Position numbers and translations under genes: made by a program. This document shows positions 1 through 8,702 of a stretch of DNA of 64,000 nucleotides, piece after piece. Source of the stretch: CAIUGU01 sp040080215 (lineage in GTDB: Bacteria; Pseudomonadota; Gammaproteobacteria; Steroidobacterales; Steroidobacteraceae); contig JBEBIT010000005.1 of the NCBI GenBank assembly GCA_040080215.1, positions 27,374 to 91,373 on the forward strand, in the 5' to 3' direction. How positions within the stretch are numbered: the stretch's first letter is position 1; each line of letters opens with the position of its first letter. The notes under the pieces were generated by a model. The model was not told where the DNA came from. It worked only from the letters and a program-made list of their open reading frames with translations, and searched no databases.

Positions 1-1741
1 CCAGGCGCGAGCCGCCGGGGCGATGCTCGAAGGACAATCGACGGTCGTGGAAGGCCTCGAGCTCCGGGCGATGCGAGATGCTGAGGACAGCAACCTCGGA
101 CAGGCGCTCGGTCACCATGCCCATCAACACCGCCTGGCTGGACGGATCGAGCGACGCGGTCGCCTCGTCCATGATGACGATGTCGGGTTGATGCAGGAAC
201 AGCCGCACGAAGGCAATCCGTTGCTTCTCTCCGCCCGAGAGCACCTGGTCCCATGGCTCCTGATCGTCGAGGCGCGGGATCAGGTACCCGATCCCGGTCG
301 CGTTCATCAGGTCGTGCAGCGCTGCATCGTCCACCGAACTCGCGGACAGCGGATAGGTAGCGACACGCCGCAAGGTGCCGAGCGGAACGTAGGGCCGCTG
401 CGGCATGAAGAACAGCTTGGCGCCCTTCTGGACCAGGATCTCGCCGCCGCCCCATGGCCAGAGACCTGCAATGGCGCGTACCAGCGTGCTCTTGCCGGTT
501 CCGGACTCCCCGACCAGCAGCACCTTCTCCCGGGGCCCGATCGACACGTCGGCATCGTGGATGACCACCGTGCCGTCATCGAGCGTGACAGTCAGGTTGC
601 GCAAGCGCAGCGTGGTGCCTTCCTGTTCCGAATGCACGATCGCGCCGATCACGCCCGGCTGCTCGAGTGCCATCAGGTGATCGAGCGACGTCAGCAGCGA
701 ACCGACGCGCCGCACGGACGCCTGCCAGTCCGAGATCCTCGGATAGTTGTCGACCAGCCAGTTGAACGACGACTGCACGGCGACGAAGGCCGCTGCCGCT
801 TGCGTCACCTCACCGAGCGTCATGGCGCCCGCCAGGAACTTCGGCATGCAGAGGAAGATGGGGATCGCCGGTGCCAGCAGCCAGTTGCTGTTGGACACGA
901 CCGTCGACCGCATGTGCTGATGACAATACAACCGCGACTTTTCAATCACGTTCGAGAGCCACCGGTGCAGCCCTTCGCGCTCCTCGGGCTCGCCGCCGAG
1001 CAGCGCAATGCTTTCCCCGTTCTCGCGCACGCGGGTCAGTGCGTAGCGGAACTCCGCCTCGGACTGGTTGGTGGCTTCCGCGGCGGCGCTGAAGCCGCGC
1101 GCAATCAGGATCATGGCTGTCGTGACCAGCGCCGAGTAGATCACGGCGGCGATCACGAGGTAGCCCGGGATCACCAGGGGCGATGCCGCCACCGTGATCG
1201 TGAGGTCTCCGCCCACGTACCACAGCACGCCGATGAAGGTGATCGCCGTGACAATGGCCTGGAAGATGCTGGCGGCGAAGTCGACCGGCGGATCGGTGGC
1301 AGTGCGCGCATCGTCGGCGATCCGCCCTTCCGGCACCTGGTGGTCGCCTTTGATCAGGTTCAGCTGGTAATACCGACCATGTGCCACCCAGCGGCCAATG
1401 AGATGGTCCGTGAGCCAGCGGCGCCAGGTCCGCTGCATTGTCATCCGCCCGTAGACGGCGACGACGGCGAGACCGACGGTGAGTGCCGTGAGCGGCAGCA
1501 GCAGGAACGCCTGATGCATCAGCGCAGCGGAATCCTTCAGCTCGACGGCATTGAACACGTCCCGCGTCCACAGGTTCAACCGGAACTGGATGCCGATCTG
1601 CGACAGGATCAGCACGATGAGGCCGCTCGTGAGCAGCCACGCCTTGAGCCGCGCATCACCGCTCCAGAATCCCTTGGCGGCGAGCCAGTACCGCCGCACC
1701 AGCGCCTTCTTCTCCGCACTCGAATGAACAGTCTGTTGCAT
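1..1741 (-). CDS. SbmA/YddA-type ABC transporter, fused permease and ATPase (3' end cut by window)
   Basis: This is a half-size ABC transporter with the membrane domain first and the ATPase second, of the SbmA/BacA/YddA (ABC_membrane_2) type that moves peptides or acyl compounds across the inner membrane. Reading the minus strand from ATG at 1741 gives a start MQQTVHSSAEKKAL, hydrophobic membrane segments over roughly residues 30-330, then an ATPase domain. The Walker A sequence GESGTGKST lies near residues 411-419, the signature LSGGEKQ near 501 and the Walker B run IVIMDEATASLD near 522. The reading frame is open to base 1, so only the last few residues are missing (580 codons visible, close to family length). 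The next gene on the same strand lies upstream (sirtuin, stop at 1847). The substrate cannot be read from the sequence. Confidence 0.9.
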   Translation of the reverse strand, partial: MQQTVHSSAEKKALVRRYWLAAKGFWSGDARLKAWLLTSGLIVLILSQIGIQFRLNLWTRDVFNAVELKDSAALMHQAFLLLPLTALTVGLAVVAVYGRMTMQRTWRRWLTDHLIGRWVAHGRYYQLNLIKGDHQVPEGRIADDARTATDPPVDFAASIFQAIVTAITFIGVLWYVGGDLTITVAASPLVIPGYLVIAAVIYSALVTTAMILIARGFSAAAEATNQSEAEFRYALTRVRENGESIALLGGEPEEREGLHRWLSNVIEKSRLYCHQHMRSTVVSNSNWLLAPAIPIFLCMPKFLAGAMTLGEVTQAAAAFVAVQSSFNWLVDNYPRISDWQASVRRVGSLLTSLDHLMALEQPGVIGAIVHSEQEGTTLRLRNLTVTLDDGTVVIHDADVSIGPREKVLLVGESGTGKSTLVRAIAGLWPWGGGEILVQKGAKLFFMPQRPYVPLGTLRRVATYPLSASSVDDAALHDLMNATGIGYLIPRLDDQEPWDQVLSGGEKQRIAFVRLFLHQPDIVIMDEATASLDPSSQAVLMGMVTERLSEVAVLSISHRPELEAFHDRRLSFEHRPGGSRL

Positions 1742-1846
1742 GGCTGCCGGCTCGCTCAGGTGTCCTGGCTTTGACGCTCGCGCACAGGGCAGACGAGCCA
1801 GCCAGGAGATAAGGGGACCTTCCCGGCATTGTGCACCCATTCACCG

Positions 1847-2671
1847 CTACACGGCAGCCAATGCCTCAGCGCAGGACCGCGAGACCTTGAGTGCAAGCAG
1901 ATCATCAGCGCGAGTGCGGCCCAGGTTGATGGCAGCAATGGGTTTGCCGAGCTTCGCAGCGGCGAGCGCAAAGCGGAAACCCGAGTACACCATCAGCGAC
2001 GACCCGACGACGAGCATCGCATCGGCGTGCTCAAGGGCTGCCATTGATTCGGTGACACGGTCGGACGGCACCTTCTCGCCGAAGAACACGACGTCCGGCT
2101 TGAGCAGACCGCCGCAGTGCTCGCAGCCGGGCACTTCAAACGCCGAGAAATCATGGCCCTCGAGATCCGCGTCGCCATCGGGAGCGGCGTCGGCATCCAG
2201 ATGCGCCCACGACGGATTGCGCTCCAGCAATTGCAGCTGAAACGGTTGGCGGGCAACCCGCTCACCGCACGCCATGCAGACCATCCGGTCCATGCGGCCA
2301 TGCAGATCGATGACATCCTGGCTGCCCGCCGCCTGGTGCAGTCGGTCGACGTTCTGAGTCACCAGCTTCTCGACGCGCCCCTGGCGCTCCAGTCTCGCGA
2401 GCGCCTCGTGCGCACCATTGGGCCTGGCCCTGCCGAACCAGCGCCATCCGATGAAGCTCCGCGCCCAGTACCGATGGCGCACGCCGGGGTCGTTCATGAA
2501 CGCCTGGTATGTCACGGGGGGCTTGCGCTTCCACGCGCCTTGCGCATCGCGATAATCGGGAATGCCGGACTCCGTGCTGCAGCCGGCGCCGGTCAGCACG
2601 AACAATCGGGGATGACGCTCGAGGAACGTGGTCAGTTCCTGAAGCGGCGGGGTGTCAGGGAGCGTGTCCAT
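1847..2671 (-). CDS. Sir2-family NAD-dependent protein deacylase (sirtuin)
   Basis: This 274-residue protein belongs to the sirtuins, which remove acyl groups from lysines using NAD+ and release nicotinamide. The NAD-binding motif GAGCSTESGIPDYR starts at residue 28, TQNVDRLH lies at 105-112, the catalytic histidine is H124 (LHGRMD), and a zinc site is formed by C132, C135, C183 and C186. The open frame runs further upstream, but the start at 2671 has a GGGAG ribosome site seven bases before the ATG, and the translated upstream part is not sirtuin-like. The TAESG/IPDYR region and size resemble the SIRT4-like bacterial class, an assignment made by eye. It has no signal peptide, so it is cytoplasmic, unlike most of its neighbours. 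It follows the amidohydrolase gene with an 89-base gap. Confidence 0.92.
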   Translation of the reverse strand: MDTLPDTPPLQELTTFLERHPRLFVLTGAGCSTESGIPDYRDAQGAWKRKPPVTYQAFMNDPGVRHRYWARSFIGWRWFGRARPNGAHEALARLERQGRVEKLVTQNVDRLHQAAGSQDVIDLHGRMDRMVCMACGERVARQPFQLQLLERNPSWAHLDADAAPDGDADLEGHDFSAFEVPGCEHCGGLLKPDVVFFGEKVPSDRVTESMAALEHADAMLVVGSSLMVYSGFRFALAAAKLGKPIAAINLGRTRADDLLALKVSRSCAEALAAV

Positions 2672-2760
2672 CGCGACTCCCTTCGAGGACGGAGTTCCTT
2701 TGGATTGCACGCTCCCTCCGGGCAACCGCGGGCAATCGCCGCGTGCAGTCCGGAAGCGGG

Positions 2761-4035
2761 CTACATCGCCCGCGCGATCGGCTTGCCGGCATCCGGCTGC
2801 CCCCGCTTGTCGATGACGATGTCGCCCCCCTTCACCACCACGACAGCGGTGAGGAAGTTCCAGAAGCCGTCGAAGGGATTGCCGCCAAGCACCACGAGGT
2901 CGGCGATCTTGCCCGTCTCGATCGTGCCGAGCTCCTTCTGCTTGTCGATGAACCTGGCCGAGTTCGGTCCCATGATCTTGACGAGGTCCAGCGGCGAGAA
3001 CACGAGGCTCAGCGTCTTGAGCTCGTGGGCCAGGGCAGCACGCGCATCGAACGTCGTGTCGGTTGCGTAGCTCACGTCGACACCATTGTCGTAGAGCGTC
3101 CGCAGGTTGACCGGCATATAGCCCGCCTCCTGTCCAAGGCCCTGGGCGTCGACGATGCCTTCCGGCCACGGCTTGCCGTCGCGGAACTTCGGCTTGTTGT
3201 CCTGGCTGAACACGTTGAAGTTCGGCGAACCGAAGCCCGTGATGGAGGCCACCTGCGCACCCGCAGCGGCCACTTCCCGGGCCTGCTCCTTGGTCACCCA
3301 GTTGATATTGACGGAATGCACGAGCTTCTTCGCCCCCATGCGCACCGTCGCGACGAGCGACAGGTCGCTCACCGCATGCACCTGGAACTCGACGCCGAGC
3401 TTCTTCGCTTCGTCGATGCCGGCAGCGAGATTGCGGGTCTCCTGCTCCGTGGGCGCATACGGCCAGACCACATCCGGATAGTGAACTTCGGCGATGGAAT
3501 CGGCCCCGTCCTTGACGACCTTGTTCACGAGTGCGCGGACTTCCGCCTCGTCCTTCATCTTTGCCGTCGGCACCTGGCCTGACGCGAGGATGCGCGGCCC
3601 CTTCATCTCGCCGCTTTCAATCCTGCGCTTGAGCTCGAGGATGCCGGCATTGTCGTCGCCACCTGATTGCACGGTAGTCACGCCCGACTCGAGCATCGTC
3701 AGCATGTCCTTGGCAGCCTGTTCCTTCAGGTACTTCTGCACGGCTTCCGGGCCGCGGCCGCGGATCAGGTGTCGGTGATCGTCGATGTAGCCGGCGATCA
3801 CGGTCATGCCGGTGCCGTTGATGACTTTCGCGCCCTTGGGTGCCTTGGGCGCGTTGCCTTCGGTGACTGCGCTGATCTTGCCGTCCGTGACCACGACGGC
3901 GCCCTTCTCGATCACCTGCCCGGTGCCGACGATGATGCGGGCGTTCGAGATCACGAGATTCTGGGCCACGGCCCCCGTCACGGACACCACGGACAGCGGC
4001 ATCGCCGCTGCGACGACAACAAGCAATCGATTCAT
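2761..4035 (-). CDS. Exported metal-dependent amidohydrolase (imidazolonepropionase-like)
   Basis: This 424-residue protein has an N-terminal signal peptide (MNRLLVVVAAAM... cut near AVAQ, residue 24), so it acts in the periplasm. After a small beta domain it shows the amidohydrolase metal motif DDHRH at H87 and H89, later metal-type histidines in FQVHAV and LVHS, and the conserved aspartate in YATDTT. The C-terminus has the usual composite-domain sequence IETGKIADLVVLGGNP. Such enzymes hydrolyse C-N or C-O bonds of small cyclic or peptide-like substrates, but the substrate here is unknown. The chosen ATG at 4035 directly precedes the signal peptide and has a GGGGAG-like ribosome site. An alternative start 66 bases upstream would bury the signal peptide. 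Confidence 0.9.
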   Translation of the reverse strand: MNRLLVVVAAAMPLSVVSVTGAVAQNLVISNARIIVGTGQVIEKGAVVVTDGKISAVTEGNAPKAPKGAKVINGTGMTVIAGYIDDHRHLIRGRGPEAVQKYLKEQAAKDMLTMLESGVTTVQSGGDDNAGILELKRRIESGEMKGPRILASGQVPTAKMKDEAEVRALVNKVVKDGADSIAEVHYPDVVWPYAPTEQETRNLAAGIDEAKKLGVEFQVHAVSDLSLVATVRMGAKKLVHSVNINWVTKEQAREVAAAGAQVASITGFGSPNFNVFSQDNKPKFRDGKPWPEGIVDAQGLGQEAGYMPVNLRTLYDNGVDVSYATDTTFDARAALAHELKTLSLVFSPLDLVKIMGPNSARFIDKQKELGTIETGKIADLVVLGGNPFDGFWNFLTAVVVVKGGDIVIDKRGQPDAGKPIARAM

Positions 4036-4150
4036 CGGAAGGGCTCCCCAGGGATTGAACAGGGCATCGCCTGCGCGGGCACGCAGCGTTGCATATTTCA
4101 ACTTCGAGAGGAAGCCGTCCAGGCGCTCCTCTCGTCGCGCCCTCGGAGGA

Positions 4151-5353
4151 TCAGCGCGACACGGTGTCCTTCAGCCACTTCGCAATCATGGTCGCGGTGA
4201 TGTCGGGATTCACGCCGCGCTGGACGCCCATGTGCCCTCCCTCCGGATAGATGCGGGCCATCTTGGGATTGCCGTGGTCAAGCAGCAGGTAGCTGTCCGC
4301 GATCGGCGCCTGGTCATCCAGCTTGCCGTTGACGACAAACAGCGGTGCCGACGGCTTGTCGAGGAGTCCCATGTCGAGCAGCGAGAGCTTGGGCGCGACT
4401 TTCATGAATTCGTCCAGCGACTTCACGCCCATCGCGTAGCTGCGCGAGTCGTACAGGCTCGACGGCCCGAGCAGGTAGTTGGCAGCGTTTTCGGTCATGG
4501 CCGGCTTCAACCACGCTTCCTGGAAGCCGAGGTGGACGTTGCCGCCATGGAACACGCCGCCCTTGATGCGGTCCGGATACATGTGCGCAATCTTGGCAAC
4601 CCAGTACGCGCCGAAGCTCCGGCCCCAGAGCGCAATACGCGAGCCGTCCACGTCGTTGCGGGTCTTGAGGTAATCCATGGCGGCGAGGAACGTCCGCTCG
4701 GCATTGGCGTCCGCGAACCGCAGCGGATTCTCACCCGTGCCCGGACCGTCGATCAGGAAAGTCGCGAGCCCCTGGCCATGCATGATCTGCGAATTGCGCT
4801 GGTGGTCTTCCTTCCACACGTCCACACCACCCCAGTACATGACGATCGGCGCCTTCGCGACGCCCTTCGGCTTCTGCAGATAGCCCACCAGCTTCTTGCC
4901 TTCGAACGGAATCTCGACGACCTCGAGCGGCGTATCGAAATACTTCGACGCCTTGCGGAACATGCGGAGCATGTTGCGATAGGCCTCGACCTTGCCCGGC
5001 GTGCTGGTCACCGGATAGCGGCCCACATGGCAGTAGCCATACGCGAGGTAGTATTCCTCGCCGACTTCCTTGGCGGACGCGCCCTTCTTCAGCAACTCGT
5101 CGCCTTTCGCTTCATGCGCGAGCCCGGCCTTGCACCACTTCTCGCCCCATTGATTGGGCTCGAGGCTGGTGAGCGTGCCGAGGATGCTTTCCACTTCCGC
5201 CTTGTTCAGCCGGTCGAACGGCGGGTTGTTGTCCGTGGTGCGCCGCAAAACCTCGGCCTTCACCTGCTCGAGCGTACGTTCCTGCGCAGCCGCACTCCCG
5301 GCAGCAGCTAGCGCGATGGACAGGCAAAGGAACCAGCGGAACAGGCTTTTCAC
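4151..5353 (-). CDS. Exported alpha/beta hydrolase (FrsA-like esterase)
   Basis: This 400-residue protein has a clear signal peptide (MKSLFRWFLCLSIALAAAGSAAAQ). It has a long helical N-terminal region, about residues 25-140, then an alpha/beta-hydrolase domain that resembles the FrsA/DUF1100 esterases. The nucleophile elbow is GRSFG with S246. The probable acid is in GKLDDQAP and the catalytic histidine in EGGHMG near the C-terminus. The DGPGTGENP segment is typical of the family. It lies 115 bases upstream of the amidohydrolase gene on the same strand, and the two may act on related substrates in the periplasm. No substrate can be inferred. Confidence 0.88.
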   Translation of the reverse strand: MKSLFRWFLCLSIALAAAGSAAAQERTLEQVKAEVLRRTTDNNPPFDRLNKAEVESILGTLTSLEPNQWGEKWCKAGLAHEAKGDELLKKGASAKEVGEEYYLAYGYCHVGRYPVTSTPGKVEAYRNMLRMFRKASKYFDTPLEVVEIPFEGKKLVGYLQKPKGVAKAPIVMYWGGVDVWKEDHQRNSQIMHGQGLATFLIDGPGTGENPLRFADANAERTFLAAMDYLKTRNDVDGSRIALWGRSFGAYWVAKIAHMYPDRIKGGVFHGGNVHLGFQEAWLKPAMTENAANYLLGPSSLYDSRSYAMGVKSLDEFMKVAPKLSLLDMGLLDKPSAPLFVVNGKLDDQAPIADSYLLLDHGNPKMARIYPEGGHMGVQRGVNPDITATMIAKWLKDTVSR

Positions 5354-5478
5354 GAGGAAACCCTCTTATCGAAATGGGGGTAGGCGGCAATGCCGCCGGT
5401 GGCAGCGCTGTCAGGCTTGCACACCCGCTCCGTTTTGAAAAGAGCCCGTCAAGTGGTGCTGCTTGCCTCAGTCCGCGA

Positions 5479-6396
5479 TCATACCCCGGGCTGGCACCAG
5501 AACTGCGCGCCCTGCTGCTGCAGGAACGCGGCAGCGCCTGCCCCTCTCAACAGTGCGAGCGTGGCGAGCATGCCGGCCTCGGTGCAGCTCCCCGCCGCAA
5601 CGGTCACCGACGCCGGTCCGCCTTCCACGGGCCAGCCTGTGCGGGGATCGAGGATGTGGCCGAGGCGCCGGCCCCGATGCATCAGGTACCGATGCGTATC
5701 GCCGCTGGTCGCAAGCGCTCCGCTCTTGAGTTCCAGCAACATCGCCGCCTGCAACGGTTCGAGCGGCTGCTCGATGCCGACCTGCCATGCGCCGCTCCGG
5801 GGCACACCACGACAGGCAAGGTCGCCGCCGAAGTTCACGAGCACCGCTTCTTTACGCTGCGCAGTCACGAGCGCGAGCGCGCGATCCACGGCGAATTCCT
5901 TGCCGATCCCACCCAAGTCGATCTCCATGCCCTCGGGCACCGTCAGCCACGGTGACTGCCAGGTGAGCTTGTCAAAGCCGATCAGCTCGAGCAGCGGCTT
6001 GATCGCAGCCCCGTCCGGGACGCGCTCCGATCCGTCGAAACGCCACACTCGACGCAGCACGCCGCACGTGATGTCGAACGCACCCTCGCTGTCCAGGAAG
6101 CTGGATTTCGCAAAATCGATCAATGCCGCCGTTTCGGAATCGACCAACACGGGCTTGCCGCCGCTGCGGTTGAGCCGCGTGACTACGCTGTCGGAACGAT
6201 ACCGGCTGTAGCGCTGTTCGACGCGCCACGCTTCCTTCGCGGCGATCTCCCCGAGGAACAGCGCGAGATCGGCGTCCCCGGTATCGACGAGCACCTCGCA
6301 GGGACTCGCCATCGCCTTGAAGCACGCCGCGTGGAGTCCGCCGGGTCGCGACTCGACCCGGACTGCCTGGTCGAATGAAGCAGGCATCGAGCTCAT
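5479..6396 (-). CDS. apbE: ApbE-type FAD:protein FMN transferase
   Basis: ApbE attaches FMN from FAD to a serine or threonine of a target protein through a phosphoester. The family marks are visible in order: IDLGGIGKEFAVDRA, NFGGDLACRG, ATSGDTHRY and HILDPRTGWPV, with TEAGMLAT in place of the more usual ADALAT metal-binding segment. The start is taken as the ATG at 6396, which overlaps the stop of the DUF3570 gene as ATGA, so translation of the two is coupled; the result is 305 residues. There is no evident signal peptide, which is unusual for an ApbE serving an envelope target. It is the last gene of the cassette thioredoxin-DUF4266-DUF3570-apbE, so its likely substrate is one of those neighbours. 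Confidence 0.93.
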   Translation of the reverse strand: MSSMPASFDQAVRVESRPGGLHAACFKAMASPCEVLVDTGDADLALFLGEIAAKEAWRVEQRYSRYRSDSVVTRLNRSGGKPVLVDSETAALIDFAKSSFLDSEGAFDITCGVLRRVWRFDGSERVPDGAAIKPLLELIGFDKLTWQSPWLTVPEGMEIDLGGIGKEFAVDRALALVTAQRKEAVLVNFGGDLACRGVPRSGAWQVGIEQPLEPLQAAMLLELKSGALATSGDTHRYLMHRGRRLGHILDPRTGWPVEGGPASVTVAAGSCTEAGMLATLALLRGAGAAAFLQQQGAQFWCQPGV

Positions 6397-7739
6397 AGCC
6401 CGAAGCGCCACCCGACTTGCAGCATGATCGACTTCACGCCGGGGTACAGATCAAGCGGCGCCAGCAGGCCGGGACCCTTTTGCACGTCCTTGCCGGTCTG
6501 GAAGTAATAGTCGAGACGCGCGGACCATTCGCCACCGTCCGGCCCCGTCACCGCGTACTTGAATCCGACGGTCGGCGCCGTGAACGCCGCGAGGCGCGGG
6601 TCGGCCGAAGCGAACTGCGGCACCGCCTTCGTCGCGTCCCAGAACAGATGATAGAAGTCCGCCGCAGACTGGCGATACCACCGCACGTGGGGCTCGAAGT
6701 AGCGGTCGTCACTCAACGCCCAGTGGTACTTGAGGTCAATGGTGTCGGACTGGATCTGCCAGTCATCCTTGAGACGCCGGTACGACAGCGTCAGCACGTC
6801 ATCGGCACGGAACGCGATCCGGCTCTCCAGATACGCGCTCTCGCGCACGCGGCTGTCCGGCCGGTTCTCGTAACGATAGCCGGCAATGGTGCCGTTGGCG
6901 TTCACCAGAGAGAAGATCTTGTACGGATCGTTCTGGTAGCCGGTCGACAGGTCGTAGTTCAGGTTCAAGCGCAACAGCCAGCGCGGCGTCATCACCTGCG
7001 TCAAGCCGATCTGGCCACCTGTACTGCTGCGCGACTCGCTGCCCAGCTTCTGGAACAGCGTGTAGTCGCTCAGTGCGATCGGGGCGCCGCCAACGGGCTT
7101 GATCGCATCATGCTCGCCGCTTAACCCGAGGCTGAGCGTGGTGTTGTGCGCGTTGAAGTCGCGCGACAGGCCGACGCTCGCGTTCATCGCCGTCCAGTCG
7201 TGTTCCTTCGAGAAGCCGCCGCCAAACGACAGCTTCAATGCCTCGGCGAGCGGCTGCGACCAGCTGCCATCCACCGCGATGCGTTGATCCTTGAACGACG
7301 TATCCAGCGGCAACTCGCCGGGCGCCGCGGCGTAAAGCGAGAAGGTATCGAGCCGGCGTACCGTCCTGCCGGACGCGGTCGTGTAGGTCTGCACCTGCTG
7401 GTTCTGCGTGAGGCTGGAACCCGACGGTGCCGCAAAGGTCTGCACGGACGCCGACGGGATCGCGCCATTCGGCGAACCGCCTGTCAGCGAGTCGTAGGTG
7501 AGCTTGAGCCCGAGCACATGCTCGTCACCGAAGTCCTTCTTCGCGCTGACCACCGGCTCGATGGCCTGCACGCGGCCCTTGCCTTCCTGGTAGTAGAGCA
7601 ATGCCGAATCAATCTGCCAGTCGGTATTCTCTGCATGAACTGCGCCCGTTGCCCCGAGCAACGCACAACTCGCTGCCACCAGCGAGCGGCGCAATGTCGG
7701 CAGGTCCGCCGGCTTCTCGTCCTCGGGCTTCAGTTGCAT
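6393..7739 (-). CDS. DUF3570 protein, probable outer-membrane beta-barrel
   Basis: This 448-residue protein matches the DUF3570 family, which has no established function that I know of. It carries a signal peptide (about residues 15-36, ending AVHA), then an almost entirely amphipathic beta pattern with alternating aromatic residues, and ends in WRFGL, as expected of an outer-membrane barrel. At residues 83-89 it reads DSLTGGS, which resembles the D-x-x-[ST]-G-[AG]-[ST] flavin-acceptor motif of ApbE substrates; S89 would be the acceptor. It starts inside the last ten bases of the DUF4266 gene and its stop overlaps the apbE start. The barrel and flavin ideas are inference; the family assignment and gene overlaps are direct. 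Confidence 0.88.
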   Translation of the reverse strand: MQLKPEDEKPADLPTLRRSLVAASCALLGATGAVHAENTDWQIDSALLYYQEGKGRVQAIEPVVSAKKDFGDEHVLGLKLTYDSLTGGSPNGAIPSASVQTFAAPSGSSLTQNQQVQTYTTASGRTVRRLDTFSLYAAAPGELPLDTSFKDQRIAVDGSWSQPLAEALKLSFGGGFSKEHDWTAMNASVGLSRDFNAHNTTLSLGLSGEHDAIKPVGGAPIALSDYTLFQKLGSESRSSTGGQIGLTQVMTPRWLLRLNLNYDLSTGYQNDPYKIFSLVNANGTIAGYRYENRPDSRVRESAYLESRIAFRADDVLTLSYRRLKDDWQIQSDTIDLKYHWALSDDRYFEPHVRWYRQSAADFYHLFWDATKAVPQFASADPRLAAFTAPTVGFKYAVTGPDGGEWSARLDYYFQTGKDVQKGPGLLAPLDLYPGVKSIMLQVGWRFGL

Positions 7740-7963
7740 CCGCAGCCTCCGCCACCAAAGCCACGGCCGCCGCTCGAGGCCTCCTTGCTGAAGTAAACGT
7801 GGTCGTCGATGCCGGCCTCGACCGCATGGTCGTCGAGCTGCATCGACTCACGCGCGAGCCGGCCGCGTTCCCAGGGTTTGGCGCCGATCGTGGAGCATCC
7901 CGACAGGGCGAGCAGCAGCACGCTGCACGCAGCAAGCGACAACGGAGGGGGGAGTCGATTCAT
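7730..7963 (-). CDS. DUF4266 small lipoprotein with C-terminal Gly-rich CGC tail
   Basis: This 77-residue lipoprotein has signal sequence MNRLPPPLSLAACSVLLLALSGC with a lipobox LSGC. The mature part carries the DUF4266 pattern (KPWERGRLARESMQLD) and ends in a glycine-rich tail GGRGFGGGGCGCN. The two cysteines of the terminal CGC could bind a metal, form a strained disulfide or exchange thiols with the TlpA-like thioredoxin encoded just upstream. The start at 7963 was chosen because the lipoprotein signal begins there; the open frame extends 13 codons further without signal character. Its last ten bases overlap the DUF3570 start. The family has no known function that I am aware of. Confidence 0.88.
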   Translation of the reverse strand: MNRLPPPLSLAACSVLLLALSGCSTIGAKPWERGRLARESMQLDDHAVEAGIDDHVYFSKEASSGGRGFGGGGCGCN

Positions 7964-8017
7964 GGAAGGCACCTGGCTTGAATACTGATCTGTCAGCGAC
8001 ACGCCGCTGTCGCTGCG

Positions 8018-8479
8018 CTACTCGGCAACCATCTGGCGGATCTCGGCTTCGAAGACTTCTCGATCCCTTTCCCGAAAGCCGGTGTGCTTGAACCGCACGC
8101 TGCCCGCGCGATCCACGAGGAAACTGGAAGGCATGCCCTTCAGGTCGTATTCCTTTGCGACGGCACCGGCGGTGTCGTACTGCACGGTGATGCCCCTGCC
8201 GTACTTCGCGAGGAAGCGTTCCGCATCGGCCCGGATTTCGTCCACGTTGACTGAAACGATGACCAGGCCCTTCGCGGCGTACTTCGCCTGCATGGCCTGC
8301 ATCCACGGAAACGACTCGCGGCACGGCACGCACCACGACGCCCAGAAGTCGACGTAGACGACCTTGCCCTTCTGCGGCGACAGATCAAGGAGCGAGGTCG
8401 CAGCTGCTTGCGCTTGCGCGGTCATGCCGGCGCATGCGAACAGGATCGAACACAGCATCGTGGTTCGCAGCAATTGCAT
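8018..8479 (-). CDS. TlpA-like periplasmic thioredoxin
   Basis: This 153-residue protein has a signal peptide ending near AQAQA (residue 26) and a single thioredoxin-fold domain with the active site WCVPC (C50 and C53). The cis-proline motif is KGMPSSFLVD. It is a TlpA/ResA-like thiol-disulfide protein, so it acts outside the inner membrane, probably keeping a partner's cysteines reduced. It is the first gene of the cassette; the DUF4266 lipoprotein with its CGC terminus starts 54 bases downstream and is the obvious candidate partner (inference). Confidence 0.92.
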   Translation of the reverse strand: MQLLRTTMLCSILFACAGMTAQAQAAATSLLDLSPQKGKVVYVDFWASWCVPCRESFPWMQAMQAKYAAKGLVIVSVNVDEIRADAERFLAKYGRGITVQYDTAGAVAKEYDLKGMPSSFLVDRAGSVRFKHTGFRERDREVFEAEIRQMVAE

Positions 8480-8663
8480 CTCGGGTCCTCTTCGTCAGCC
8501 GGCTTGCTGATGAGACGGAACCGACATGCCGAATCAATCGCGGATAGGTGTTTTCCGCAGCGGCGTGCGAGGGAACGTCGCGAAACGGCGTCGGATCGTG
8601 AGCGGGAGTGAACGGTCCGGGCGCGCGCGCGTCTGCTCATGGACGCGGCGTCGCACGCAGCGA

Positions 8664-8686
8664 CTCCGGAGGCGTAGCCTCCGGAG
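8664..8686 (-). terminator. Hairpin downstream of the AAHS-type MFS gene
   Basis: A perfect ten-base inverted repeat (CTCCGGAGGC / GCCTCCGGAG) with a three-base loop lies 17 bases past the stop of the minus-strand transporter. No clear U-tract follows on that strand, so termination by this stem alone is likely but not certain. The rest of 8480-8702 has no gene and presumably holds the promoter of the thioredoxin cassette. Confidence 0.6.
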
Positions 8687-8702
8687 CGCTTCGAGTCAGA
8701 AC

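Noticed and set aside
23..1774. Plus-strand open frame of 583 codons over the ABC transporter
   Set aside because: The minus strand encodes complete Walker A, signature and Walker B motifs over the same bases; the plus frame has histidine/arginine-rich, low-complexity sequence typical of an antisense shadow in high-GC DNA.
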